Assembly (NCBI GenBank): GCA_951640165.1
Contig: OX621234.1
Coordinates: 3,043,001-3,107,000 of the forward strand
Source of the DNA: Pseudoips prasinana
Lineage: Eukaryota; Arthropoda; Insecta; Lepidoptera; Nolidae
Length of the DNA: 64,000 nucleotides
Direction of reading: 5' to 3'
The position numbers and the translations under genes are program-made. Every line of letters starts with the position of its first letter. The stretch's first letter is position 1. Of the stretch, positions 21,716 to 32,964 are shown in pieces. The notes beneath the pieces were generated by a model, which made no database searches, had not been told where the DNA came from, and was given only the letters and a program-made list of their open reading frames with translations.

Positions 21716-22284
21716 GTACCTCTAAATACATACATACAGGCTGGCCGAAGAGTTGAAGTTCAAACGCAAAATTTTGATACTTTATGATGAAGAGTCAGTG
21801 AAAGCAAATAAATGAGAAGTATCCAAATCAACCCCACGTATGTTCTACGGATACATATTACGGCACTTAATCCGCCCCACTGTGGACACACGATACGCTG
21901 GGCTTTCCGGGGTTGGGGCCTCAAGCTGTTGTGTAGTCAATTCGCGGACATACGCTCAGGTCTCTCAGTAGCCTGACTGTCTCGAGATGGAAAGCGCACG
22001 AGTCGCCAACTCGCTGTCGTAATCGCCGGCTAACGCCGCGCCGAAGCTGCCTCATTGAACTCCTGTTCTCTGAATCATTTGGAGGAAGAATGGTTCCTCA
22101 ACACCACTGTAGTAGAATATTTGACTCCCTGTTTGAGCGTGTTTAATTAATTAAAGCATTAAATTAATAAGAAAGCTTTTTTTTTGGGGAAATTAATATT
22201 AATTTTCTTGGAAATATGACAGTGATATTATTTCATAACGTGTGAAGGTATTTTTCATATTCATTCCTAATACTCTATACGGAG
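21716..22284. other. Unassigned stretch, partly GC-rich
   Basis: 21860-22090 is richer in G+C than its surroundings ('gctttccggggttggggcct', 'atcgccggctaacgccgcgc') but has no convincing reading frame. Origin unknown. Confidence 0.4.
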
Positions 22285-22562
22285 GACATATTATAGTGCA
22301 AACACAGGGGCACTTTCTATTCCATCAATCTCATGATCCGAAGGGACGACTAGCGATACGACCGGAAAGAGGTCAGGTCCAGGGCCGACAGCTTAACGTG
22401 TTCTCCGAGGCACGGGGGTGTAATAGCATTTTGAATTCGGGCTGATACTGAGAGATTTCTTTTTACAGAAAACTCCCAAAATCATATTTTGTCTCGACCC
22501 GGGATTTGAACTCTTATTATCTGCGGTTAAACACGCTACCGCTAGACTAACGAGGCAGTCAA
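22285..22562 (-). mobile_element. SINE-C, copy on minus strand
   Basis: 'gatccgaagggacgactagc', 'gtctcgacccgggatttgaa', 'aaacacgctaccgctagact', 'aacgaggcagtc': a complete inverted SINE-C with the tRNA-like head at the right. Confidence 0.85.
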
Positions 22563-23213
22563 TATTGGCATAAACATGCCATATGGTCGTCAGCAAGACA
22601 TCACAATCCCATCCATCTCCCGTTGGTTAACACAAATTATCGACAAAACGTATTTTTTCGGCGAGCGAGCAGTTATTTAAACAAGCACCATAAAATTCAT
22701 GACTTTGACATTTTTAATACTACTCCAGAAGCAGTACGACGGGTGATTAGCAAAGAATACTTTCTGAGATATTTATAAAATCTATGTGTTGAGGATTTCA
22801 CAATGTATATATACCGCTGTTCATGTTCATATTAACTTGCTTCTTACAAGCGAGGACCTGTAATTGGCTTTATGACGCTTAGTAAAGCTATTTATATTTG
22901 TATTTCAAGCTGTTGGTCTTCCTATTAAATAAATAAATATTGGTAAGATAGGCCCTCAAATAGAGCTTTGAAAATATCCTCAAGGTTAACCTCAGGGGAG
23001 AAGATTTTATTCAATAGAGCTCGTGCGTTTAATCGCCCGCGGCTACTTCAGACGCTATTATTGTCCGAGAAGAGATTTCTCCTCTACAAACACATTTTAT
23101 TAGAAGTTGGAGAGCAATTTCATTATTACCCACTACACATGAGTGTACAGCTGTATAGGCACTAAAATTACTTGCTTTAACTCTTCTACTGACCTCCCTT
23201 TAGTTTATTACAG
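22563..23213. other. Unassigned stretch
   Basis: 22690-22945 ends 'gcgaggacctgtaattgg..aaataaataaat', like a retrotransposon 3' end. Nothing else recognised. Confidence 0.4.
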
Positions 23214-23500
23214 ACTAGCTGTGCCCCGCGGTTATACCCGCGTTAAATTTTATAAATTATCATACCTTTTCCCCCGTAAGTGATAGCGTGATGTAGCCTA
23301 TATGTTGACCCGACCATTTAGTAATATTCATGCAAAAGAAACAAATCCATGCAGTACTTAATAACAGATAAACAGACAAAAATTCTAAACGATATATTTT
23401 TGGCTTTGATATCGATTGTAGATTAGGCCATTAAAATCCTTTAAAAAAATATTTAATGTACAGTTTTGACTTTCCTACGATTTTATTATATGTATAGATA
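23214..23500 (-). mobile_element. Helitron-like element, variant 3
   Basis: 'actagctgtgccccgcgg' start, 'cccccgtaagtgatagcgtg' inside and 'ttattatatgtatagata' end; complement orientation. Confidence 0.82.
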
Positions 23501-23524
23501 TTTTATTTGTAGATATTATTATAC

Positions 23525-23910
23525 GTTGGCTGTGTGGTGACGGCATAGAATATCATCACCCCATCTCATCCTGTGGGAGGCGTAGAAATGGATCGAGGGA
23601 ATACCTAACAGAGAACGGGCAGCAGCGTTTTTCTGTGAACAATGGCCATCAGACCGCGATCGCCAACCCGTCTGCCAATTCCGTAACTAAAAACCTAACA
23701 CAGCCCATTCCGACCGCCATCTATCGATAAATACCAGAACTTTAATGACTTTTTGAAATATCACACTTGCGATCGCCAACCCGTCTGCCAAGCGTGGCGA
23801 TTATGGCATGGGGTATATGCCATTGGCGATCGCAGTCTGATGGTCATAGTTACAATTCATTGGGGAGGTTTTTGTCCAGCAGTGGACGTACTTTGGCTGA
23901 CATGATGGTG
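23525..23910 (+). mobile_element. Family F repeat, copy 3, with 90-bp insertion
   Basis: 'gctgtgtggtgacggcatag' start and 'cagcagtggacgtactttgg' end. Interrupted at 23679-23768. Past the insertion the copy has an extra inverted piece ('cattggcgatcgcagtctga') that is the complement of its own middle. Confidence 0.78.
23679..23768. mobile_element. 90-bp insertion with 23-bp flanking repeat
   Basis: The 23-bp sequence beginning 'gcgatcgccaaccc' is present at 23656-23678 and 23769-23791. The insert ('ttccgtaac..atatcacactt') is the reverse complement of 25168-25258 apart from a few differences. Confidence 0.85.
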
Positions 23911-24486
23911 ATTATACGTTTTTATTCACGAGCGCCGGCAAAATGTAAGAAAGAAAGAGAGAAATAATTTTATTCTCATAACAAATACGGAAAATCGATT
24001 CAATTGTGTATACCACAATTTTAAATATTTTTAATTTGTTCCGTACTGGTATGAGAAATGGCCCTATCTCAGCTAGCACTACATTTCTGTAGAGCTGATC
24101 TTCCGATAGGGCCAGTATATAGGGACTGGAAGCGTGATACCAGACGAATTTACATTAACATACTTACAAGCTAAGAAAAGAAAATCTTGGGTGATATAAC
24201 ATTATACTTAGGTACACATTAAAATTATTATTATGATGAAATGTGGAACATAAAAATTAACACAACAATACAGAAAGAAAAATTATTAATAACAAAAAAT
24301 AGAAATAACAATTAATGCTCACAATCACTATTCATCGGATCACATTATCCATGCATTAATTGTACAAGGATTTAAATAAATATAACATAACACACGTTAA
24401 ATCAAAATCAAGCCCGTTTCGATGAACAATTAAAGGTTTTTCGATAACTTAATAATGTATTACTTAATGATAAATATACGAATATA
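23911..24486. other. Unassigned AT-rich spacer
   Basis: 'atcagctagcactac..gtagagctgatcttccgata' near 24070-24110 forms a small inverted repeat within 'gccctatc..gatagggcc'. No gene. Confidence 0.4.
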
Positions 24487-25455
24487 ACAAAAACAACATG
24501 TAACTTAATTAACGCACATCCTGAAAATAGTTTGTTCAGAATCGTTTACTGAATCGATTTATATCATTTTTAATATAGGTAATTTCTTTTTCCAAATTAA
24601 TTAAAACAACGGAAATTGTTGTCATATTAACCCTGTACAGTCAAAACAAATTGAAATGGACCGTAAGTCCTTTGACGTACGGTACATTTCAATAAAACTG
24701 CGATTTTAAAAGTTTTATTACTTTTAATAAGACTTTTTAAAATCGCAGTTTTATTTGTATTCATACAAATTCCATCATTCAATACAAAATAAAGAAATAA
24801 AAGACGTGTGGCACTCGGAGACTGCCGCGTTAAAGCTATTGCATAGCATTTTTTTATCAACTTATGCAATTATAATTATTTATTTATTTTATAATACTGC
24901 ATTTGTGATAATAATAGTAAAATGAATGGATATAGAGTACTAACTCATTTTCTTTCACTATTTTTTCGTGACTTTCTTCATTAATAAATGCACTTTGTTT
25001 ATTCATATTTAAAACACTTTGTACACAAATTATACGAGTACAGATATTCACTGTTGTACGTAGATGATAAATACCTATACACCTATATACTTTCTTACAA
25101 ACAGCTGATTACGGTAGTTTTCCAATACAACCAATGCCACCTAAAGGCGGGTTGCTGAACTAAAAAGACAAGTGTGATATTTCAAAAAGTCATTAAAGTT
25201 CTGGTATTTATCGATAGATGGCGGTCGGAATGGGCTGTGTTAGGTTTTTTCGTTACGGAATTTCTGGATTCGGTCCCCACGCTCAAGGCCCGCGATAGAA
25301 GCTATGCAATAGCTTAATAAACTTTATTCCAAGAAACTAATTTCGTAAATAACAATGCATTGCATATACGTGTTAAATTAAAAATTATTATGATTACAAC
25401 ATAATATTCTAATTGGGGTGTTTGAGGGTGTGCGTTAATTAAATTGCATGTTGTA
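24487..25455. mobile_element. MITE family K, copy 2, carrying another element
   Basis: Left half 24487-24800 ('aacatgtaacttaattaacg' onward), right half 25316-25455 ending 'gttaattaaattgcatgttg'. A ~515-bp insertion separates them. The intact copy at 60.8 kb reads straight through the junction. Confidence 0.78.
24801..25315. mobile_element. Unclassified insertion inside MITE K
   Basis: Bounded by 'aataaa' on both sides. Carries 'aagctattgcatagc' (24833-24847) and its complement at the right end (25301-25315). The left end begins 'gtgtggcactcggagactgc'. The right part includes 'tatcgatagatggcggtcgg'. No transposase frame. Confidence 0.6.
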
Positions 25456-25764
25456 CGCTGAATGGATAACATATATCACATTGTTTGTATAATCTTATAA
25501 AACTTTTTGTACACAATGATGTTTAATATTTGACAGTTGATTCAAATTACATAACATGAATGACTTTCCATACACGTACACACACACACACTCACAATAA
25601 TGAGCTACACACACACAGCCCGCAGATGTCCGGCTATTGTCTCGGTAACAATGAGAACTAATTATAATATAAACCTGTGTTATGCTACTTGTATATGGTA
25701 CTAATATTTTCATGTTTGAGGGTTCCGTAAACAAGCAGTAATACAGAACCCTATCGCCGTCATA

Positions 25765-26281
25765 ATAATGATATCCTGGGACATTATTTACACGCGGCCA
25801 TCTGCAGAGCCATCCCAAACTAAGCAGAGCTTGTACTATGGAAACCAGTTAACTGATATACTACTTTTCTTTTGTAGATACATACATATAGATAATTACA
25901 CCCAGACTCAGGACTAGAGATGTAAAATGACTGAATATAACTAGTCACAATTGTCACCTTAATGACTTTGTGGTCGTTTTATCATCTCATGATATAATAG
26001 AAAATAAAACGCTGCTTCATTTAAACTTGTATATAAATCGGGTACCTAAATAAATAAATAATTGGGTGGTAGTCGATAATAGACAATAATATTTGGGTCA
26101 AATTGACTGAATTTGACAGTAAATGACAGTCAGTCTAATTCAGTCACTTTAGTCATTTTCAACACTACTCAGGACAAACAGACATGTTCAAGCACACAAA
26201 TATCTGTCCTGGGTGGGAATCGAATCTACGACCTCCGACGTGAAAAGCAAGCATTTGCTAACCACGCCAACTGGCCCGTTC
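25765..26281 (-). mobile_element. SINE-B copy carrying a hAT-like MITE
   Basis: Tail at the left ('atcctgggacattatttaca'), head at the right ('gggtgggaatcgaatctacg..ccacgccaactggcccgt'). Interrupted by 25915-26167. Confidence 0.88.
25915..26167. mobile_element. hAT-like MITE, 253 bp, with 8-bp TSD
   Basis: Terminal inverted repeats TAGAGATGTAAAATGACT and (complement of the right end) TAGTGTTGAAAATGACT. The 8-bp duplication 'ctcaggac' lies at 25907-25914 and 26168-26175. TAG-G-TG-type ends with 8-bp duplication are typical of hAT elements. No coding. Confidence 0.88.
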
Positions 26282-26284
26282 ATC

Positions 26285-27438
26285 ACTTCACCCGTCAATC
26301 ATTTTTTTTGTTTTTGAATATGTTTTTTTTGTTTTTGAATATGTTATGCCCACTGAACAGTATTGGTACCTATAGCTAAAAATTGTTGTGTGGTTGACAG
26401 CAAAGACACTTTTTTTTTTCAATTCCGTTTTACGGCTCTGGCTTCTTTGGCCTTATGAGCCTTCAGTAAATATAGTATATCATTTATTTCCGTCATTGTC
26501 AAGTAAAGTCCGTCACAGTCAAGTCATACATAGTGCTTGTCCAACCCCAGTAAAGCAGTGGAGACTTTACTAGCGGCTTTTATGGAGTTTTGGTTACAAC
26601 ACGGAAAATCATAATTCACGGCAATATCGCACTTTCCTCCACTTGTGTACGTTGTCGAAGATGTTATGTCTAAAAATCCACCATATTTACACATAAAAAC
26701 TCGAATTTACACCAGTTTTTGAAAATAAAACATAGCCTCGATGCGACTTTTTCCGCGTTGGCGCCAAAAACCTTTTGAGCAAAGACACTCCCCACTAGGG
26801 TTGCCATAAGACAGGCGTTAGCCGCATTTGACAGGCATTTTAAGGTTTAGACAGACAGTATTGCCATACAACGTGGCAATGCTGCCAGTCTTCTGGGTAC
26901 GTTCCCCGACAACGATGAGGATTTTTTTGACGCTGTTTTGATTTAGTTTATTTTATATCTATGTAATTATTAATTTATAATTTTTACTTATATAGTAATA
27001 ACTAATATATCTTGTTTATGAAGCAAATCTAAAGTATACTAATAAATAAATAATATATCCTGTCAATTATGTAGTCTGTACCTGACCTGTAACTAAAGCA
27101 ACTTCCCTTCACGTCTGCTGCGATGTCCTAGTGGAATCTCATTACAGCGAAGGCAAACTCGCACTTGGTGGTTTCTTTCAGTGCGAAAGTTGCATGAAAA
27201 AATCCAAATCCCGTACCATTTGTCGTCAACGCGAAAGTGATCATTTTATACCAGCCTTCTAATATAAACTTTATTGAAATCGCGAACGTCACGTTAAAAA
27301 TAACCTGATACTGGTGAGTTAAAAAATAATAATAAAAAGATCCCTTCACTTTTACAGCACACTATCTAGGCCCTGCATAGTTAATATTACGATTTAACGT
27401 GTAATTAAGATTGCTAGAGCTCATAGTTAACACCAAGT
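26285..27438. other. Repeat-poor block, no gene proven
   Basis: Few matches to other parts of the window. 'ggcgccaaaaaccttttgag' and 'ctagggttgccataagaca' at 26760-26820 lie among unique-looking sequence. No open frame resembles a known protein. It could hold regulatory or 5'-UTR sequence, but nothing shows this directly. Confidence 0.3.
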
Positions 27439-27449
27439 ATATTTAATGT

Positions 27450-27806
27450 TCGATATGCTCCTTAACAGACTACTCAAGGTCACCCAAAGAGCAATGGAGA
27501 GGGCTATGCTTGGAGTTTCCCTGCGAGATCGGAGCAGAAATGCCGAAATCCGCAGGCTACCCCAAAGTAACGGACATAGCTAGAAGAAAGCTGAAATGGC
27601 AGTGGGCAGGGCACATAGCTCGTAGAACCAACTGCCGCTGGGGCAGAAAGGTTCTCGAGTGTTGACCACGAACCGGACGACGCAGCGTGGACCGATGATC
27701 TTGTGAGAAGTCGCTGGATGCGGATAGCGCAAGACCGGCAATTGTGGAGATCTTTGGGGAGGCCTTGGTCCAGCGGTGGCGTCTTTCGACTGATATGATG
27801 ATGATA
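27450..27806 (+). pseudogene. RTE-1 3' end with 11-bp TSD
   Basis: Follows RTE-1 from 'ctactcaaggtcacccaaag' to 'cgactgatatgatgatgata'. 'atatttaatgt' flanks it at 27439-27449 and 27807-27817. The frame is broken by indels. Confidence 0.92.
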
Positions 27807-27969
27807 ATATTTAATGTATACTACGGTGCAGCTGTTTGCGAATTACTGTTATTAATATGCAGATACGTACATATGTACATACGAAGTAAAAAATATATCT
27901 TTTACACTGCTAATCTAAACAATCTACATTATAATAGTTGACAATTCACATTGAGATTTACTCTTTGCA

Positions 27970-28086
27970 TATAATAATAATAATATCTAGGGACAATGTC
28001 ACACAGATCATCCTAGCCCCAAACTAAGCAAAGCTTGTACTATGGGTACCAGGCGACGATATACATACTTATATAGATAGATAAAC
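27970..28086 (-). mobile_element. SINE-A 3' half, cut by a Helitron-like element
   Basis: 'gggacaatgtcacacagatc' to 'tatagatagataaa', where the SINE stops at the TC start of the next element. Confidence 0.8.
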
Positions 28087-28403
28087 CTATACATATAATA
28101 AAATCGTAGGTAAGTCAAAACTGTACATTGAATATTTTTTAAAAAGGATACTTGGGGCCTGATCTACAATCGATACCGAAGTCAAAAATATATTTATTAG
28201 AATTTTTGTCTGTGTGTCTGTTTGTTTGTATGTATATCCGGGCCAAACTCGAAAAGTACAGCATGGATTTACTTCAAATTCTGCATTAATATTACTAAGA
28301 GGTCGGGTCAACATTTAGGCTACATATTATGACGCTAACACTTACGGGCGAGGAGCTATGAAAATATATGTTTAACGCGGGTAAAACGGCGGGGCACTAC
28401 TAG
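28086..28403 (+). mobile_element. Helitron-like element, variant 3
   Basis: 'ctatacatataataaaatcg' start, 'gatctacaatcgataccgaa' inside, and 'aacgcgggtaaaacggcggg' hairpin before 'gcactactag'. About 318 bp. Confidence 0.82.
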
Positions 28404-28544
28404 TATAATATGTACTCATAACGCACGGAGGTATATCTATGTACATATATACACAGTATACATATAACTCATGGGAATCGGGTAGTGACGATGACGGTTC
28501 AAAGCGCCTAAAGAAGTTAACACTTCAAAAAAAAACATATATCT

Positions 28545-28684
28545 ACAAACGCCAGCACGTCCAGCTTCCCCAATCTGTCAAATTTCTTTTACAGTTATTC
28601 AACTTTATCACAATAGGATAAGGTTCACTTTCAATTGGAGAAATTTGGTACAATGGGGTAGCTTGATGTGCTGGCGTCTGTACC
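28545..28684. mobile_element. Palindromic MITE (ACAGACGCC family), copy 3
   Basis: 'acaaacgccagcacgtccag' left, 'gatgtgctggcgtctgtac' right. Confidence 0.8.
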
Positions 28685-28924
28685 ACAATTACCTGTTAGC
28701 AGTTTACCCCGTAAACAGAAACTACAATAAAACTAAGTATAACGTTAATTACTTAGTTTTACTTTTAGATAGTCTGTTAGTACTTCGAATATGGCTCTAG
28801 CTTGGTTATAAAAGTTTCTCCACAAATCGATTTTATATCTTAAGTTCCATGCTTGTGTCTTTTACTTTTAATGGCGAGTGGGGCAAGGAGCACACTTGAT
28901 ATAATCTCTGTTTAGACAAAGTAT

Positions 28925-29028
28925 GCCATACATCCCCATATACATTTCCATCCATTTTCCCAGAGGGCAGAGACAACGGATTTCCATTTGTCATCATCTT
29001 TGCACACCTTATTTGCCTCGTTTCATCA
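28925..29028 (-). mobile_element. RTE-5-type 3' end fragment
   Basis: The complement matches 'gacaaatggaaatccgttgt' and 'ctctgcc' of the 58.7-kb copy, which encodes KWKSVVSAYPSGK. Confidence 0.65.
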
Positions 29029-29180
29029 TCATATCAGCCGAAAGACGTCCACAGCTGGACAAAGGCCTCCCCCAAAGATCTCCACAATTGCCGGTCTTGC
29101 GCTATTCGCATCCAGCAGTTTCCTGCGACCCGCACAAGATCATTGGTCCATCTTGTAGGGGGTCTGCCCTCGCTGCGTTA
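29028..29180 (-). mobile_element. RTE-1 3' fragment
   Basis: 'catcatcatatcagccgaaa' to 'ggggtctgccctcgctgcgt'. Immediately follows the RTE-5-type fragment. Confidence 0.82.
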
Positions 29181-29210
29181 AGGTCGGAAATCGGCAAACA
29201 ATTGGATTAA

Positions 29211-29372
29211 TTACTGTGTGGATGACGGCAAGGAATATCGCCACCCCATTTCATCCACTGAGGGGTTAAAATCGACCCGAAGGAAAATCTCCCAGAGAAC
29301 GGACAGCAGCGTCTCTCTGTGTACTATGACCATCATACTGCGATAGCCAACCCGTCTGCCAAGCGTGAAGGT
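29211..29372 (+). mobile_element. Family F repeat, copy 4, 3'-truncated
   Basis: 'actgtgtggatgacggcaag' to 'acccgtctgccaagcgtg'; lacks the RTE-like tail. Confidence 0.7.
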
Positions 29373-29715
29373 TATACGCTCGCGAGCTCGTAGTAAGGGT
29401 CTGTACTAAGGGTACCTGTGAATAAAATACTACCCATTTATGAACAATTATGTGCAGTTTCCCTGCAGTTTTATTTGAGACTTCCAGCTTTTAACCTGTT
29501 TAAATGTCGAACAATTTTGCAGTTCGTCGGGTTAAAATATAAAACTGGAATTTTAAAAGTGATGCGGAAATTTTGAATTGGTTAGTTTCTATTCATAATG
29601 AAATGTTGTCACAGTAAAATTATAAATAGTGTTAGATTATAATGTATCTGTTTAGAATTCAATTCATTTATCTAGCGCTCAGCGGCCGCTGCCGTGGCGC
29701 GCTCCTTCCCCGTCG

Positions 29716-29756
29716 CGCTTTCATGGTCATAGTCGCGTACTATGACCATGAAAGCG
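29716..29756. repeat. Perfect hairpin, 18-bp arms
   Basis: 'cgctttcatggtcatagt' (29716-29733) and its exact complement (29739-29756) with a 5-nt loop 'cgcgt'. A GC-rich patch with a NotI-type 'gcggccgc' lies 30-40 bp upstream. Confidence 0.9.
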
Positions 29757-29832
29757 AAAAGCCTACCGAAAGACATCTACTGCTGGACAAAGGCCTCCCT
29801 CAAGGACCTCCACTATGGTTGGTCTTGCTGGT
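29757..29832 (-). mobile_element. RTE-1 terminal fragment
   Basis: 'accgaaagacatctactgct' and 'ggacaaaggcctccctcaag', short and diverged. Confidence 0.6.
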
Positions 29833-30435
29833 GTTTTGGTTTTGCTGCCCGCATACAGCGGCAAATAATTATTATAAACAATTGACAATTATTTCATGAC
29901 AGTACGTTTTTCCAAAAATATTCAAATTAGTATACAAATTAGTATACTGCTGTGCAGTTTGGCAAAAATTTCAAAAACTAAAATGTGTACTTTTTTTCAA
30001 TAATAAATAAAAAAAATAAAGATATCACACTCCTACTGTTCGCTATATCACGAGATAGGTCATAATCTAACGGTATTAACAATTTTATGATGACGTATTA
30101 TACCTACATCACTTGGTAATAAAGTGTTAAGTGTGAGTGTGTCTAAGCTTAGTTTATAAAACATATCCTTATTTGGACGACCTAGGTAGCTAGAGAAAGC
30201 TCCTTTATATTAGCTTTATTAAAAAAAAATATTCTGCTAAATAATTGCATCAATGGCCATTATTTACCAAATAGAAACAGAATAAAAATATGAATAAAAA
30301 ATTCCTATTCTGAATAGAAACAGTAGGTAATACAATACAAGTATTTGTCACAAACACAGGTAAGTCTAAAAGTAGTATCAAAACATATGTGCGCCATGTT
30401 TTACTCTTTCGAGCATACAAATACAACATCAACTG
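29833..30435. other. Unassigned AT-rich spacer
   Basis: No gene or repeat identified. Confidence 0.4.
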
Positions 30436-30681
30436 GGGTTCTACCGGCTAAGGCGCCGAACATCGATTTCTTAAATGGTTTTCAAATACATAAAACCTTT
30501 GAAAAAAATGACTTAATCAATCGTTAAATCGGCTTCAACGCTGATAACCGATTCCGGACCATTTATGACGTCACATGTACTCATGGAATCCGATTTAACG
30601 ATTGATAAAGTCATTTCTAACCTTTATTTATTTGAACGCCATTTAAGAAATCGATGTTCGGTGACTTAGCCGGTAGAGCCC
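30436..30681. mobile_element. PIF/Harbinger-like palindromic MITE, copy 2
   Basis: 'gggttctaccggctaag' and 'cttagccggtagagccc' ends. Flanks are CTG (left) and CAG (right), so the duplication is imperfect or mutated here. Confidence 0.82.
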
Positions 30682-30684
30682 CAG

Positions 30685-31139
30685 ATTGGATAACATTTCC
30701 ATATGCATACTTAAAAACTACATTATTTGACTATGATCAATTATTAGAATCATAAAAGATACTCAATTATTACAATTTACATTCAAAAAATTATGGATGC
30801 TATAAAAACATTTCTTGTCAAGCCACTTTGTCAACTGCACTAAATGTGACTGCATTAATAATTTATTGAATGTCAAAGATAAGGAATTTAATGAAATATT
30901 TTAATGCACATATCAGGCATGCATGCATGACTGTATCACATGCAGGCGAATAACACTTACCTGTTAGAGTTTACAGGCAGATTGAGCTCCATTATCTCTC
31001 TATATTGTTAATATCATAAGATAACAACATAATGTAGAATCTAATTTACCTTAATAATTAAAAAAACAAAAAGCAAAAGAAGACGAAAAAAGCAAGCCCG
31101 GAGTTTCTTTGTGGCTTTCTTCTCCGGGTCGTCCACCTA
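30685..31139. other. Unassigned AT-rich spacer
   Basis: 'gcatgcatgcatgactgtat' near 30917 is a short GCAT run. Nothing else recognised. Confidence 0.4.
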
Positions 31140-31615
31140 GGTAGCTAGAGAAAGCCGCAGGTTAGTTAGGGTAGGCTCCTCAGCGGCGAGGATCGCTTTG
31201 GCCCCTTAACGCGTCATCGGTGATCCCGTGCAACTGATCACACCCTCTCTTAGAATTCTGTCCTTTTGCTTCAGCGGCCACCTGAGCTGTGGCTCAAAAG
31301 GGTGGCCTCGGGTATTAGTCGTGTAATTTAAGCTACTGGTTAAGAGCCTTCTGCGCTAGCCAAATGCTCATTGCCTTCAATTCTTTAATTTTGATATTAT
31401 ACAACTAAATTTCAAAATAATAGATTAGAAACTTGTTATTTATTTTAGGATTGAGGAAAATATATCTGATAAAACAGACCGCACGGACGGACTAATAATT
31501 TATTTGTGATTTTTATACTGTATTCGACTATGTTTATGTATTGCATTGTGACCTTGACAAGTACAAGTGTATGTTAATACCCAAGTGATGAATAAATTTC
31601 ATTATTTCATTTCAC
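31140..31615 (+). mobile_element. Family G retrotransposon 3' end, longest copy
   Basis: GC-richer 5' part (31110-31330, e.g. 'gatcgctttggccccttaac') runs into the 3'-UTR blocks shared with 2.3 and 10.8 kb. The end is 'aataaatttcattatttc'. No intact frame; this may contain decayed coding sequence. Confidence 0.55.
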
Positions 31616-31680
31616 CTTAAAGTACAAGTCGACACTGACTTTTCTCGGCACAAAATTCAGTTTGCAAGTATTTTAAGAAT

Positions 31681-31822
31681 GTACAGACGCCACTACATCA
31701 AGTAACCCCAATCTGTCAAATTTCCCCAATTGAAAGTGAACCTTATGCTTTTCTGATAAAGTAGAAATTCTATAAAATAAATTTGACAGCTTGGGGTAGC
31801 TGGATGTGCTGTCGTTTGTACA
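31681..31822. mobile_element. Palindromic MITE (ACAGACGCC family), copy 4
   Basis: 'gtacagacgccactac' left, 'gtgctgtcgtttgtac' right. Confidence 0.8.
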
Positions 31823-31823
31823 T

Positions 31824-32299
31824 CCAGATAATTATTCGTTTGGCTTCAAACAAAAGAATGTTAAAACAAAGGTATGCCTTTTAAAATGTTTGTAATATGT
31901 ACACAAAACATTAATTTCAGGTATTCTCAGAGACCGTAATTAATCATGGGGTGAGCAAGAATATAGGTTTTGTTTGTAAGTATTAACTTTATGCTAGGTG
32001 AACTAAGCTATATACCTGAGAGGCTTTTATTCAGTATTGTTGTACAGAGTTAAGGGTGAGGTGCTCATTATACTTTGTTCCTTCAACATGTACAACATAA
32101 AGGTAACCATATTTTATAGAACAATCCTTTACAATATATAAGAGAGGTGTGAGCATACATTTTATTTCTCTCTTTCTTACACAGGCAGTTGGACACTCGT
32201 TTTTTTAACAGAGTATACACAGAAGAGTGCGGTACATTGTTTATAGGAAGAAATCAGTTCGTCATGGTTTACCTTTACGGCAGCGTATACATTTTATTT
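31824..32299. other. Unassigned stretch
   Basis: 32130-32215 resembles 3740-3860. No gene. Confidence 0.4.
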
Positions 32300-32460
32300 T
32301 TAGGATACAAATATTGTCTGTTTGTCCTGAGTCTAGGTGTAGTTATATCTCTATTAATAGAATATGTAGTGTAGGTATAGTTATCTGATTGCCGTAGTAA
32401 AAGCTCTGCTTTGTTTGGGATCAGATGGCCGTGTGTGAATAAGGACCGGGATATATTTTT
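32300..32460 (+). mobile_element. SINE-B 3' part
   Basis: 'gtctgtttgtcctgagtcta' to 'cagatggccgtgtgtgaata', no head. Confidence 0.75.
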
Positions 32461-32479
32461 TTTAGTTGAATCTAACTAA

Positions 32480-32875
32480 TCTCAAAAATGGGAAATAATA
32501 AATTTAATCGTCCGGCGGGTCTCGAACCTGCACCATCTACCAATCCGGGGTAGGCGCTCTGCGTTAAGCTACGAACGATACACGCCGGCAGATCAAATTC
32601 AGGATTCCCTTACTGATACCCTTCCGGAGGATGTAGGTATTATCTATCGGCTTTGTTTTCTAGAAACATGGCCGACTGATATGTTCACAGTTACATGTGA
32701 AAGATCATATCATATTGATAATACCTTCCAAATTATTAAATTTTAATTTTTATAGCATTATTCGCAATGCAAAGCGTTTATCTAATCTCAAAAATGGGAA
32801 ATCATAAATTTAATCGTCCGGCGGGGCTCGAACCTGCACCATCTACCAATCCGGGGTAGGTGGTGGTAACTCTCA
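32480..32875 (-). mobile_element. SINE-D heads (tRNA-like), two copies
   Basis: 'atctcaaaaatgggaaat' followed by 'cgtccggcggg.ctcgaacc' occurs at 32475-32560 and again at 32785-32870, about 300 bp apart. The complement gives 'ggttcgag(a/c)cccgccgg', a B box. A diverged relative lies near 43.86 kb. Confidence 0.7.
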
Positions 32876-32964
32876 GCCAAAGGACAAATTTTATTCTTAA
32901 TAAAAAGATATGTTCTTATGTGTGACGATTTCAGCTGACTTAACCACTTCTTTAGACAGCGTTT

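Noticed and set aside
27128..27349. 73-residue minus-strand protein
   Set aside because: No recognisable domain, start context or neighbours; length is compatible with chance in AT-rich DNA.
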